Counted from the first letter of the stretch, positions 34,806-45,738 are shown. The stretch: 60,571 bases of DNA from Miltoncostaeales bacterium (GCA_030833665.1 JAURGT010000005.1:1-60571), one strand, 5' to 3'. Translations and numbers: made by a program. The notes: generated from the sequence alone by a model not told the origin.

Positions 34806-36269
34806 TCACACCGCGAGCAGCGCCGTGGGCGGCAGGCCGGTGGGCACGGCGTCGCCGGACACCATCTCGAGCACCTCGTCCGCAGCGGCCACGGCGAACG
34901 GCCCGTCGTGGGTGGCCACGAGCACCGCGGCTCCCGCGGCCGCCCGCGCGCGGATTATGCGCGCGAGGGCGCGCTTGCGCTCCGGGTCCATGCCGCGGGT
35001 GGGCTCGTCGAGCACCAGCACGCGGGGGTCGGCCACGAGGATCGCCGCCAGCGCCACGCGCTCGCGCTCGCCCACGCTGAGGTCGAGCGGGTGCCGCTCG
35101 AGCATGTCATTGAGGTCGAGCGCGGCGGCCACGCTCTCCACGCGCGCGGCGTGATCATGCCCGGGGACGCCAATCGCGCACAGCGCCACGGCGATCTCGT
35201 CCGCCACGCGCTCGGTGAGCAGGTGGCGCCCGGGGTCCTGGGGCACCATCCCGAGTCGCGGGAAGCGGGCCTCGGGAGCCAGCGCCGAGACATCCTCGTC
35301 ACCGAGGAGCACGCTGCCGGAGTCGGGGCAGTGCAGCCCTGCGAGCGTGCGCAGCAGGGTGCTCTTGCCGCTGCCGTTGGGGCCCACCAGGGCGGTGACG
35401 CGGCCGGGCACGAGCGCGAGCGATGCGTCGCGCAGCACTGGCCGGCCATCGTGGCCGGCGACCACGCGCTCCATGCGCAGCGCCGGCGGGGCCACGGACT
35501 CGCACGGGGGCACGGCATCCGGGGCGGGCTCGTCGGGACCGGGCGGCCCCACCTGGCCGCAGCACACTGCCAGCACCCGGTCGGCGATGGGGCGCACGCG
35601 CTCGGCTCGGTGCTCGGCCACCACCACCGCCGTGCCGCGGTCGGCCAGGTCGCGCAGGGTGTCCGCGAGGGCCGCTGCGGCTGCGGTGTCGAGCTGCGAG
35701 GTGGGCTCGTCGAGCAGCAGCAGCCGCGGCGTGCGGGCGAGCACGCCGGCGATGGCCACTCTCTGGCGCTCGCCCGAGGACAGCTCGTCGATGCGGCGTC
35801 CGCGAAGGTGGTGCGCCCCGGCGTCGTGCAGCGCGCGATCCACCCGGCGTGCGATCTCGTCGGCGGGGAGCCCGGCGTTCTGCGGGCCGAAGGCCACGTC
35901 GCGCTCCACCGTGCCGAGCACGGCCTGGGCTTCGGGGTCCTGGAACACCATCCCCACCGCGCCGCCCATCGCCGCCGGCGCCGTGGCGAGGGCGTCGCGG
36001 CCCATCACCTCGACCTCGCCCGACACGGCCCCGCCGTGGAAGTCGGGTACCAGCCCGGCCAGGGCGCGGAGAAGGGTGCTCTTGCCCCCGCCGGACGGGC
36101 CCTCGAGCAACAGCACCTCACCGGCGCGCACTTCGAGGTCCACGCCGTCGAGCGCCGCGCGCCCCGAGTCGCCGTACGAGAACGCCAGCGCGCGCGTGCG
36201 CGCCACGGCGGTGCCGCCGGCAGGGGTCGCTTCATGTGGGTTCCCCGTGGGATACCCGCGCACCGTCAC
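34806..36269 (-). CDS. ECF transporter ATPase, fused A and A' domains
   Basis: A 487-residue protein with two complete ABC domains. Domain 1: GPSGGGKST, Q-loop VFQDPEAQ, signature LSSGERQR, LLLLDEPTSQLD, with a His in AEHRAE. Domain 2: GPNGSGKST, VPQDPGRH, LSVGERERV, VLVLDEPTRGMD, with ATHDG. Such double ATPases power ECF vitamin uptake. I chose GTG 36269, preceded by GAGG six bases upstream and lying just 3' of the riboswitch; a TTG at 36296 would start inside the riboswitch and GTG 36206 lacks a binding site. Confidence 0.9.
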   Translation of the reverse strand: MTVRGYPTGNPHEATPAGGTAVARTRALAFSYGDSGRAALDGVDLEVRAGEVLLLEGPSGGGKSTLLRALAGLVPDFHGGAVSGEVEVMGRDALATAPAAMGGAVGMVFQDPEAQAVLGTVERDVAFGPQNAGLPADEIARRVDRALHDAGAHHLRGRRIDELSSGERQRVAIAGVLARTPRLLLLDEPTSQLDTAAAAALADTLRDLADRGTAVVVAEHRAERVRPIADRVLAVCCGQVGPPGPDEPAPDAVPPCESVAPPALRMERVVAGHDGRPVLRDASLALVPGRVTALVGPNGSGKSTLLRTLAGLHCPDSGSVLLGDEDVSALAPEARFPRLGMVPQDPGRHLLTERVADEIAVALCAIGVPGHDHAARVESVAAALDLNDMLERHPLDLSVGERERVALAAILVADPRVLVLDEPTRGMDPERKRALARIIRARAAAGAAVLVATHDGPFAVAAADEVLEMVSGDAVPTGLPPTALLAV

Positions 36270-36289
36270 CTCAGTCCTCGAAGGTCGTG

Positions 36290-36468
36290 GTGCCAAGGCG
36301 GAGGCAGGTCTCCTGGCTCCCGGTCATCGCGCCCCCGCACCTTCCCGGGGTGAACCCCAGTGGCCGGACCCTGAGGCCCTCGCGGCGACGCTCGCGGTCA
36401 CAGTGGCGGGACCGCGCCGGATTCGCACCGGCTTCCCTCACCACCGCCCATGGCGTTGTGCGCGGAGC
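36290..36468 (-). promoter_or_regulatory. Cobalamin riboswitch
   Basis: On the minus strand the conserved core reads AGGGAAGCCGGTGCGAATCC, then GGTCCCGCCACTGTGACC, and the B12-box region GCCAGGAGACCTGCCTCCGC, in the right order and spacing. It lies directly upstream of the ECF ATPase gene, so adenosyl- or another cobalamin should repress the transporter. GAGGACTGAG, the ribosome binding site, is about 15 nt past the 3' end, so translational control is possible. The exact 5' edge is approximate. Confidence 0.96.
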
Positions 36469-36471
36469 CTA

Positions 36472-36496
36472 CCCGGTGTCAGGCACTTAACCGAGG
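36472..36496. repeat. Half-site of the dispersed inverted repeat
   Basis: These 25 bases (CCCGGTGTCAGGCAC through TTAACCGAGG) are identical to 9582-9606, the left arm of the large palindrome. No complementary arm is found nearby. It abuts the 5' side of the B12 riboswitch, in the gap before the pdxH-like gene's stop. Confidence 0.9.
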
Positions 36497-36539
36497 CCGT
36501 GCCATCCCACCGGGCCGCCGCATGCCGAAGCGCCACGGA

Positions 36540-37136
36540 CTAGGGCGCGAGCCGCTCCACGGTCCAGGCCGACGCCCCGCGAACGGCCAGCAGGCGGTCG
36601 TGCAGCCCGTCGGGGTCCTCCTGCCAGAACTCGATCGCGCGGGGCTCGAGGCGCTGGCCGATCCAGCCCTCGGGCACGCCCCCCGGGTCGGCCTCAGATC
36701 GCACGGCCGCGAGGCGCCGGTGGAGGTCGGCCCGCGACCCCAATCGCTCGCCCTGCCGCCACGCGCGTGCAGCCAGGCGGGTCCCGGGGCGCCTGCGCGC
36801 GAAGTACGCGGCCACCTGGTCGTCGGGCAGCAGCCGCACCGGTCCCTCCACGCGGGCCTGGCGGGCCAGGCCCGCCCAGTAGAACACCCCGGCGGCCTCG
36901 GGGCGCACGGCGATCTCACGCGCCTTGCGCGACGAGGCGTCGGTGAGCCAGTCGATGCCACCCGCGCCCCACCCGCGCACGAACACCATGCGCGCCGAGG
37001 GACGCCCGTCCGCCGCCGCGGTGGCGAGTGTCATCGCGTTGGCCTGGGGCTGGGACGTGGCACGGGCTTCGTCGATCCACGCGGCCAGCACGCGGAGCGG
37101 GTCGGGCGCGATCTCCTCCGGGAGCAGGGGGGCCAT
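36540..37136 (-). CDS. pdxH: Pyridoxamine 5'-phosphate oxidase family protein
   Basis: A 198-residue FMN split-barrel protein. ANAMTLATAAADGRPSARMVFVRG at the N-terminal half matches PdxH FMN-binding sequence, FYWAGLARQARVEGPVRLL the central part, and RAIEFWQEDPDGLHDR plus the terminal VERLAP the C-terminal signature (RL-P end). It would oxidise pyridoxamine or pyridoxine phosphate to PLP, cofactor of HemL. It is divergent from the aldehyde dehydrogenase across 24 nt. Confidence 0.9.
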   Translation of the reverse strand: MAPLLPEEIAPDPLRVLAAWIDEARATSQPQANAMTLATAAADGRPSARMVFVRGWGAGGIDWLTDASSRKAREIAVRPEAAGVFYWAGLARQARVEGPVRLLPDDQVAAYFARRRPGTRLAARAWRQGERLGSRADLHRRLAAVRSEADPGGVPEGWIGQRLEPRAIEFWQEDPDGLHDRLLAVRGASAWTVERLAP

Positions 37137-37160
37137 GCCCGCAACGGTAGCCTGCCGGCC

Positions 37161-38615
37161 ATGGCGCGCATCGACGTACCCGCATGGATCCCCCGTGTCG
37201 CGATGGCCGGGGATGACGAGCTGCCATCGCTCGGCGAGCAGCCGGTGGTCTCGCCGTATGACCGCGATGAGATCGCCCGCGTGGCGATCTCGGGCGAGGA
37301 TGCGGTCGACCAGGCGGTGGCGGTGGCGAAGGCGGCGCTGGGCACCGCGCCGTCGGCGGCCGAGCGCGCGCGTGTGCTCGATCGCGCCGCCGCACTCGTT
37401 GCCGATCGGGCAGACGCGCTCGCCACCGTCATCGCGGCGGAGGCCGGCAAGCCCATGAAGCAATCGCGCGGCGAGGTGGCACGGTGCGTGGACACCCTTG
37501 CCTTCTCGGCGGCGGTGGCGCGCACCCTCGGCGGCGAGGTGATCCCCATGGATGCCGCCGACTCCGGGGTGGGACTCATGGGCATGACGGTGCGTGAGCC
37601 GGTGGGCGTGATCGCCGCCATCACGCCGTTCAACTTCCCGCTCAACCTCGTGGCGCACAAGCTCGGGCCCGCTGTCGCGGTGGGCGCCCCCGTGGTGCTG
37701 AAGCCCGCGGGGCGCACGCCGCTGTCGGGCCTTGCGCTCGCGGCGATCCTCCGCGAGGCGGGGCTGCCGCCGGGGATGCTCGGATGGGTGCTGGGCGACG
37801 GCGTGGCCGGCGAGCCCCTCACCGCGCATCCGGACGTATCGATGGTGTCCTTCACCGGCAGCAGCACGGTGGGCTGGGCGATTCGCGCCGCGCGCCCGGA
37901 CATCCGCGTGGCGCTCGAGCTGGGCAACGCCACCCCGGTGATCGTGCACGGCGATGCCGACCTCGCGCTGGCCGCGCGCGCGATCGCGGGGAGCGCCTTC
38001 ACCCATGCCGGCCAGTCGTGCATCTCGGTGCAGCGCGTTCTGGTGCAGCGCGAGGCGCACGACGCCCTCATGCAGGAGCTGCTTCCCCTCGTGGACGCCC
38101 TCGTGGTGGGCGACCCGCTGGATGAGGCCACCGACGTGGGCCCGGTGATCGACTCGGCGTCGGCCGACCGGATGCTCGATTGGATCGCCGAGGCCACGCA
38201 GCTCGGCGCACGCGTCGTGCGCGGGGGCGAGCGCCTGCCCGACCGCCGCGCCATGGTGGCCCCCACGGTGCTCGACGGCGTGGCGCCGTTCGCCCGCCTG
38301 ATGCGCGACGAGGCCTTCGGACCCGTGATCGCGGTGTGCGTGTACGACCACGTGGACGACGCCATCGCGATCGCCAACGACAGCCCCCTCGGGCTGCAGG
38401 CGGGCATCTTCACCGCCCGTGTGGACCGCGCCATGGCCTGGGCGCGGCGTCTCGACTTCGGCGGCGTGGTGATCAACGAGACCCCGACCTTCCGCGCCGA
38501 CCACATGCCCTATGGCGGCAGGCGCGGGTCGGGCGACGCCCGCGAGGGCCCGGCGGCGGCCGCGCTTGAGATGACCTACCCCAAGCTGGTCATCACCCGG
38601 GTGGATCCCGCCTGA
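37161..38615 (+). CDS. NAD(P)-dependent aldehyde dehydrogenase
   Basis: A 484-residue aldehyde dehydrogenase. The catalytic Cys is C287 (GQSCISVQR), the general base E253 (ALELGNATPVIV), with ITPFNFPLNLVAHK (N158) and FTGSSTVG for cofactor binding. Many family members read GGKNP at the ELGG motif; here ELGNATP is unusual and lacks the second Gly. The substrate is not predictable. It ends at a strong terminator 6 nt downstream. Confidence 0.92.
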   Translation: MARIDVPAWIPRVAMAGDDELPSLGEQPVVSPYDRDEIARVAISGEDAVDQAVAVAKAALGTAPSAAERARVLDRAAALVADRADALATVIAAEAGKPMKQSRGEVARCVDTLAFSAAVARTLGGEVIPMDAADSGVGLMGMTVREPVGVIAAITPFNFPLNLVAHKLGPAVAVGAPVVLKPAGRTPLSGLALAAILREAGLPPGMLGWVLGDGVAGEPLTAHPDVSMVSFTGSSTVGWAIRAARPDIRVALELGNATPVIVHGDADLALAARAIAGSAFTHAGQSCISVQRVLVQREAHDALMQELLPLVDALVVGDPLDEATDVGPVIDSASADRMLDWIAEATQLGARVVRGGERLPDRRAMVAPTVLDGVAPFARLMRDEAFGPVIAVCVYDHVDDAIAIANDSPLGLQAGIFTARVDRAMAWARRLDFGGVVINETPTFRADHMPYGGRRGSGDAREGPAAAALEMTYPKLVITRVDPA

Positions 38616-38620
38616 ACGAC

Positions 38621-38646
38621 GGAGCCCGGCGCGATGGCCGGGCTCC
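38621..38646. terminator. Bidirectional terminator hairpin
   Basis: A perfect 10-bp stem, GGAGCCCGGC (38621-38630) with GCCGGGCTCC (38637-38646), 6-nt loop, lies between the aldehyde dehydrogenase stop (+) and the tRNA-Tyr 3' end (-). It can terminate both transcripts. Confidence 0.7.
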
Positions 38647-38655
38647 GGTTCCAGA

Positions 38656-38737
38656 TGGCGGGAGAAGGATTTGAACCTTCGTAGGCAGAGCCGACGGTTT
38701 TACAGACCGCTCCCTTTGACCACTCGGGCATCCCGCC
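38656..38737 (-). tRNA. tRNA-Tyr (anticodon GTA)
   Basis: An 82-nt class II tRNA on the minus strand. The acceptor GGCGGGA pairs with TCCCGCC, followed by discriminator A. The anticodon loop in GGTCTGTAAAACC gives GTA; a long variable arm (CGGCTCTGCC region) precedes the T-arm GAAGG-TTCAAAT-CCTTC. CCA is not encoded. Confidence 0.96.
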
Positions 38738-38795
38738 AGATGGCCGCGGCACCATAGCGAGCGCAGGCACTCGCCTCAATGACGTGCGGCCATCT
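38738..38795 (-). repeat. Inverted repeat downstream of katG
   Basis: AGATGGCCGC (38738-38747) is complementary to GCGGCCATCT (38786-38795) across 38 nt. It lies 13 nt past the katG stop on the minus strand and next to the 5' end of tRNA-Tyr, so it may end katG transcription. The loop is long for a terminator. Confidence 0.45.
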
Positions 38796-38808
38796 GGATC
38801 GATGCGGC

Positions 38809-41058
<2,250 letters not shown>

Positions 41059-41118
41059 TCAGGGAAGCGCGTACCGCACTGGGAATCAATGGAGATCGGT
41101 CCGAAACCGCCCACTCGG

Positions 41119-41829
41119 TCAGCCCTCCCCGGATCCCTCCGGATCGAAGCGGTAGCCCACGCCGTAGTGCGTGATGATGAACTCGGTTCCGGGGATCACC
41201 GAGCGCAGCTTCTGGCGCACCTTCCTCACGAACACGTCCACCGACCGGTCGCCCGCCATCATCTCGTAGCCCCAGGCCTCGCGGTAGATCTTGTTGCGGG
41301 CGAGAGGGCGTCCCCCCGCCCTCGCGAGCACGTGCAGCACCTCGAACTCGCGCGCGGTGAGGCCCACGCTGCGACCACCGGCGAACGCCTGCACCTGGTC
41401 GGGGTCGATCACCAGGCCGGCGGCCTCAATGGGGCCCTCATCCGCCCGGGCGCGCTCCTTGTCCCTGCGCCGCAGCTGCGCGGCAACCCGCGCCACGAGT
41501 TCCTTCATCGAGAAGGGCTTGATCAGGTAGTCATCAGCGCCGATCTCGAGCCCGTGCACGCGGTCGTGCTCGCTCGTGCGCGCGCTGCACATGATGATGG
41601 GCACGTCCGGGTCGTCCGTGCGGATCTCCTCGGTGAACCGCCAGCCATCGATCTGGGGCAGCATGAGGTCGAGCACCACGAGGTCGGGGCGCTCGCGCTT
41701 GAACAACCGCAGCCCCGTGGCCCCGTCGGCCGCCGTGAGCGTGCGGTGCCCCGCGCGGCCCAGGTGGTAGGCCACGGAGTCGGCGATGGCCGGGTCGTCC
41801 TCCACGATCAGGATCGTGTGGGTCGCCAT
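41119..41829 (-). CDS. OmpR/PhoB-family response regulator
   Basis: A 236-residue two-domain regulator. Receiver: acidic pair D11 and D12, phospho-acceptor D54 (VVLDLMLPQ), and Lys in DYLIKPFSMKEL. Winged-helix DNA-binding domain: about 140-232 (LTAREFEVLHVLARAGGRPL, then VDVFVRKVRQKL and YGVGYRF). ATG 41829 gives the standard start of the receiver domain. No histidine kinase gene is next to it; the divergent neighbour is a Ser/Thr kinase, with about 128 nt between the starts. Confidence 0.93.
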   Translation of the reverse strand: MATHTILIVEDDPAIADSVAYHLGRAGHRTLTAADGATGLRLFKRERPDLVVLDLMLPQIDGWRFTEEIRTDDPDVPIIMCSARTSEHDRVHGLEIGADDYLIKPFSMKELVARVAAQLRRRDKERARADEGPIEAAGLVIDPDQVQAFAGGRSVGLTAREFEVLHVLARAGGRPLARNKIYREAWGYEMMAGDRSVDVFVRKVRQKLRSVIPGTEFIITHYGVGYRFDPEGSGEG

Positions 41830-41957
41830 GGCCCCGACCGTACCAGCGCCGATGCCGCCACGGGCACCCATGTGACAGGTGCAGCGGGCACCTCTGAGGC
41901 CCGCGACGTCACGCGCTCCCTCTACCGTGCAGGTGTGCGACCCAACGACCTGCGTCC

Positions 41958-43625
41958 GTGACCGCGGCAGGGGACCTCATCGGCGGCCGATACCGGCTGG
42001 AGCGGCCGATCGGCAGCGGCGGCATGGCCACTGTGTGGCGCGCGGTCGATGATGAGACCGGCGACGTGGTGGCGGTGAAGCTGATGCACCCCCGCGTGCA
42101 GGACGACCCGGACCTGCTGCTGCGCTTCCGCCGCGAGGCCGACGTGGTGTCCCGGCTCGACCACCCCTGCATCGTGCGCATGCTCGACCAGGACGCCGGC
42201 GCGGACGACGGCCCGTACATCGTGTTCGAGCTGGTCGATGGCGTCACGCTCAAGGCCCTCATCCGCCAGCGCGGGGCGCTCGACCCCGCCGAGGCGGCGT
42301 CCATCGCGAGCCAGGTGGCTCGCGGCCTCGAGCTTGCGCACCGCTCGGGTGTGGTGCACCGGGATATCAAGTCGCACAACGTTCTGGTCACCGACTCCGG
42401 CGTCGCGAAGCTCACCGACTTCGGCATCGCGCGCCTGCTCGACGGCATGCAGGATGGCCTCACGCGCACGGGCACGGTCCTGGGCACCAGCGACTACCTC
42501 GCGCCCGAGCAGGCCCGCGGCCTGGGCGTGGACGGGCGCACCGACGTCTACGCGCTCGGCATCGTGCTCTACGAGTCGCTCACCGGGGACCTGCCGTTTC
42601 CTGCCGACACCCCCATGGGCGTGGCGCTGCGCCAGGTGCGTGACCCCATGCCCGACCCGCGCGAGGGGCGCCCCGATGTGCCGGCGTACCTCGCCGCCAT
42701 CGTCATGCGTGCCTGCGAGAAGGACCCTGACGCGCGGTTCCCCTCGGCCCTTGACATGGCCGATGCGCTCATCGACGTGCCGGCCGGTGCCACCGCCGCG
42801 ATGCCCGTCATTCCCCCTGAGGTGGCGGCTGCCGACGCCCACACCGGAACGCCCGCACGGGACAGGCCGCCCGAGGAGGCCGTCACGGGCGTGCTGGCCC
42901 CTGTGGCGGATGCCCGTGCTCAGGTGATCACAGCGGAGTCCGGCGCCACCGGCGAGGCGGCCATCACCACAACGGGGGGCGCTGCGGCAGCGGGTGGCGC
43001 CGAGCCACCACGGGTGATCGCCACTGCTCCCCGCAGGCGGCGCTGGCCCGCAGTCGTGGCGGGCGTGCTGGTGCTGGGCGCCGGGGCCGCCGCCGCGGTG
43101 GTGGTGACCAGGGGTGGCACAGAGGCCGTGTCGCCGGCGTCCGGGGGGTCGTCCGGAGGTGGAGGCAGCGCGATCATGACCGCGATGCAGCCGCTGCAGC
43201 TGGCGTCGGTGACCGATGCCGACCCCTCCGGCGAGGGGCGTGAGATGCCCGGCGAGGTGCCGTTGGCATACGACGGCAACGAGGCCACCTCGTGGCGGAC
43301 CGAGCGCTACGCCACCCCGGACTTCGGCGGCCTCAAGGATGGCGTCGGGCTCGCCCTCACCCTCGACTCGCCGGCGGTCGCACGCCGCCTGCTGGTCACC
43401 ACGAAGGGCACCGGCGGCACCTTCCAGGTACTGGCGGGCGAGCCCGGACCCGGGGCGCGTGTGGTGGGGCAGGGCACGTTCGAGGGTGGCGCCCAGGTGG
43501 TGGCCCTCGCCGACGGCCCGGCGTCCGGCAGCTACACCTTCTGGATCACCGAACTGCCGCCCAACGTCGAGGGCAGCGGCTACCGGGCGTACGTGTCCGA
43601 GATCGGGCTCGAGGGCACCCCCTAG
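41958..43625 (+). CDS. Receptor-like Ser/Thr protein kinase with discoidin-like extracellular domain
   Basis: A 555-residue kinase. Cytoplasmic kinase domain 10-270: IGSGGMATV, K41, HRDIKSHN (D136), DFG 154-156, GTSDYLAPEQ. A Pro/Ala/Thr-rich juxtamembrane stretch leads to one membrane helix (about 360-382), a Gly/Ser linker, and an extracellular domain of about 150 residues. That domain reads YDGNEATSWRTERY, then GVGLALTLDSPAVARRLLV, the pattern of F5/8-type C (discoidin) sugar-binding domains. A carbohydrate or wall ligand is therefore likely. Start GTG 41958, divergent from the response regulator. Confidence 0.9.
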   Translation: MTAAGDLIGGRYRLERPIGSGGMATVWRAVDDETGDVVAVKLMHPRVQDDPDLLLRFRREADVVSRLDHPCIVRMLDQDAGADDGPYIVFELVDGVTLKALIRQRGALDPAEAASIASQVARGLELAHRSGVVHRDIKSHNVLVTDSGVAKLTDFGIARLLDGMQDGLTRTGTVLGTSDYLAPEQARGLGVDGRTDVYALGIVLYESLTGDLPFPADTPMGVALRQVRDPMPDPREGRPDVPAYLAAIVMRACEKDPDARFPSALDMADALIDVPAGATAAMPVIPPEVAAADAHTGTPARDRPPEEAVTGVLAPVADARAQVITAESGATGEAAITTTGGAAAAGGAEPPRVIATAPRRRRWPAVVAGVLVLGAGAAAAVVVTRGGTEAVSPASGGSSGGGGSAIMTAMQPLQLASVTDADPSGEGREMPGEVPLAYDGNEATSWRTERYATPDFGGLKDGVGLALTLDSPAVARRLLVTTKGTGGTFQVLAGEPGPGARVVGQGTFEGGAQVVALADGPASGSYTFWITELPPNVEGSGYRAYVSEIGLEGTP

Positions 43626-43679
43626 TCGCCGGCCGCATCGGGGGGAGGGCAGCCACGCCCTCGCAGCGAACATAACGTC

Positions 43680-44633
43680 ATGCCGCTGCCCACCCCATGG
43701 GAGGACTCCCTGCGCGACCTCGATGAGCGCCTGTCGCGGCAGGGCGGGCGCGCCCGCGCGCTGGCCCCGGAATCGCGCGCGGGCTACGTGCGCGACTGCC
43801 GCAGGGTGGCAACGTGGCTGTCGGAGCGCGGTGTCGCCGCCCCCGGGGACATCACGACATCGATGCTCGAGGCCGCGCTGCGCGACATCGGATGGGCGCC
43901 ATCCACCCAGCGCCGCGCGCTCACCTCGCTGCGCGAGTGGCTCTACCCGTACTTCCCGCGCGGGCGGTGCCCGGCCACCTTGGTCGATCCGCCGCGGGCG
44001 GAGCGGGCTCCCGTTCCCCGCCTCTCCCAGGGCGATGCGGCTGCCCTCGCCGAGCACGCCGCGCGGATGATCGACGAGGCCCCGCCGCGATCCGCCGCCC
44101 GGGCGCTGGCCATCCGTGACCGCGCCCTCGTGGAGGTGCTCTACGGCAGCGGCCTGCGTCGGCAGGAGGCCTGCGACCTGGTGCTCTCGTCGCTTGACTT
44201 CGAGCACGAGACCCTGGCGGTTGTGGGCAAGGGTGGGCACTCGCGAACGGTGCCGATGACCGAGCCGTGCGTCGATGCGCTTCGCCAGTGGCTCGACGAG
44301 GGGCGCCCGGGCCTCGCGGCCATGGCCGGCTTCACCGCCGCCTCGCGGGCCTGCGTGTTCCTGTCGCGCAGCGGTGCGCCGCTGAACGGCAGCTCGGTGT
44401 ACCGGGTCGTGCACCGCATGCTCGAGGCGCTTGGGCGCACGGGCGGCCCACACCTGCTGCGTCATGCCGCGGCCACGCACATGCTCGAGGGACCCGGCGG
44501 CAGCGGCGGGGCGCACCTTCGCGTGGTGCAGGAGTTCCTCGGCCATGCGAGCCTCGCCACCACGGAGCGCTACACCGAGGTGACCACCAAGGCCATGCAG
44601 AAGACCCTGCGCCAGGCGCACCCGCGCGGATGA
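43680..44633 (+). CDS. Tyrosine recombinase, XerC/XerD type (first of a pair)
   Basis: A 317-residue tyrosine recombinase. The SAM-like N-terminal domain covers about 5-105 and the catalytic domain about 115-310. Active-site residues: R160 (YGSGLRRQE), K184 (GKGGHSR), H258 and R261 (HLLRH), H289 (LGHAS), Y298 (TERYTE). All are present, so it should be active. The next recombinase overlaps its stop by 4 nt. The length suits a housekeeping dimer-resolution recombinase; no att-like repeats or integrative element were seen nearby. Confidence 0.93.
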   Translation: MPLPTPWEDSLRDLDERLSRQGGRARALAPESRAGYVRDCRRVATWLSERGVAAPGDITTSMLEAALRDIGWAPSTQRRALTSLREWLYPYFPRGRCPATLVDPPRAERAPVPRLSQGDAAALAEHAARMIDEAPPRSAARALAIRDRALVEVLYGSGLRRQEACDLVLSSLDFEHETLAVVGKGGHSRTVPMTEPCVDALRQWLDEGRPGLAAMAGFTAASRACVFLSRSGAPLNGSSVYRVVHRMLEALGRTGGPHLLRHAAATHMLEGPGGSGGAHLRVVQEFLGHASLATTERYTEVTTKAMQKTLRQAHPRG

Positions 44634-45712
44634 CCGACTCCGCCGCGACGCCCGCCGCGGACACCGTGGCCGACCCCTCGCAACCGCCTGTGGCCGTGGA
44701 CGCCGAGGGCTATCAGGCGCTCGCGGCGGCCTTCGTGGCCACGCGCGGCAGCGCGAACACGCGCGCCGCCTACGGGCGCGACCTCACCCTGCTCGGCGAG
44801 GCGCTCGGCGTGGGGCCGTCGGATGCCGAGGCGCCGCCCTTCGGCGTGGAGTCCGACCCTGTGGCCCGCCGGGCCGCGGAGCAGATGTCGGGCATCCCAT
44901 CGGGGTGGTGGCAGGACTGGCGCGACCGCCTGGGCGGGCGTCCCTCGAGCCGCGCGCGGAGGGTGGCGGCCGTGCGGGCCTTCTGCCGATGGTGGTCGCG
45001 CGCGCTCGACCTCCCGAACCCCGTGGAGGATCTGCGCCCGCCGGCGATGGCGTCGCGCAGCCAGGATCGCCTCTCGCGCGAGGTGTCCGCGCTCTCGCCA
45101 TCGCAGATGCGGCGCTTGTGCGACGCCGCAGCCGCCATGCCCGGGCCCGAGGGCCTGCGCGCTAGCGCGCTCATCGAGGTTCTCTATGGCTGCGGGCTGC
45201 GCGCCACCGAGGCCGCCGGGCTCGACGTGTCTGCGCTGCACCTCGACGATCCGGACGACCCGTACGTGATCGTGCTGGGCAAGGGCGGCAAGCACCGCGC
45301 CGTTGCCGTGCCCCAGGTGGCGCACGATGCGCTGCGGCGCTACCTGGCCACGGGGCGGCCTGAGCTTCGCGCGCGCGACGTGAAGCCCCGGCCCGACCAG
45401 CAGCGCCACCGTGACGCCGATGCGGTGTTCCTCGGCAACCGCGGCAGGCGGGTGGGCCGCTCGGACGTCTGGCGCGAGGTCAACCGCGTTGCCGATGTCG
45501 CGGGGCTGGTGTCGGAGGGCGTTCGCGTGTTCCCGCATGCCCTCCGGCACTCATGCGGCACGCACCTGGTGCAGGCCGGCGTGGACATTCGCTACGTGCA
45601 GGCCCATCTCGGGCATGCGAGCCCGGTCACGACCGAGGTGTACACGCACGTCACGGCCAGCCACCTCAAGGACGACTTCGACCGCGCGCACCCACGGGCC
45701 CGGAGGAGCTGA
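44630..45712 (+). CDS. Tyrosine recombinase, XerC/XerD type (second of a pair)
   Basis: A 360-residue tyrosine recombinase with an extra acidic N-terminus of about 25 residues. Catalytic residues: R191 (YGCGLRATE), K218 (GKGGKHR), H303 and R306 (PHALRH), H329 (LGHAS), Y338 (TEVYTH). It begins in the ATGA that stops the preceding recombinase, so equal expression of both is expected. An insert of about 20 residues (RARDVKPRPDQQRHRD) precedes the last strands of the fold. Together the two could form the XerC-XerD heterotetramer. Confidence 0.93.
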   Translation: MTDSAATPAADTVADPSQPPVAVDAEGYQALAAAFVATRGSANTRAAYGRDLTLLGEALGVGPSDAEAPPFGVESDPVARRAAEQMSGIPSGWWQDWRDRLGGRPSSRARRVAAVRAFCRWWSRALDLPNPVEDLRPPAMASRSQDRLSREVSALSPSQMRRLCDAAAAMPGPEGLRASALIEVLYGCGLRATEAAGLDVSALHLDDPDDPYVIVLGKGGKHRAVAVPQVAHDALRRYLATGRPELRARDVKPRPDQQRHRDADAVFLGNRGRRVGRSDVWREVNRVADVAGLVSEGVRVFPHALRHSCGTHLVQAGVDIRYVQAHLGHASPVTTEVYTHVTASHLKDDFDRAHPRARRS

Positions 45713-45738
45713 GCCAGCCCGCGCCACGCGGAGGCGCG

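Noticed and set aside
36540-38504. A 654-codon minus-strand frame joining the pdxH-like gene to a long N-terminus
   Set aside because: The extra part is antisense to the aldehyde dehydrogenase. Only the C-terminal 198 residues are a real protein.
41922-44621. An 899-codon open frame on the minus strand
   Set aside because: It runs antisense to a clear kinase and recombinase; composition is His/Arg/Gly-rich and repetitive, as expected of a high-GC shadow frame.
43680-45712. Integrative element with its integrases
   Set aside because: No attachment repeats, excisionase, phage or conjugation genes flank the recombinases and base composition does not change.
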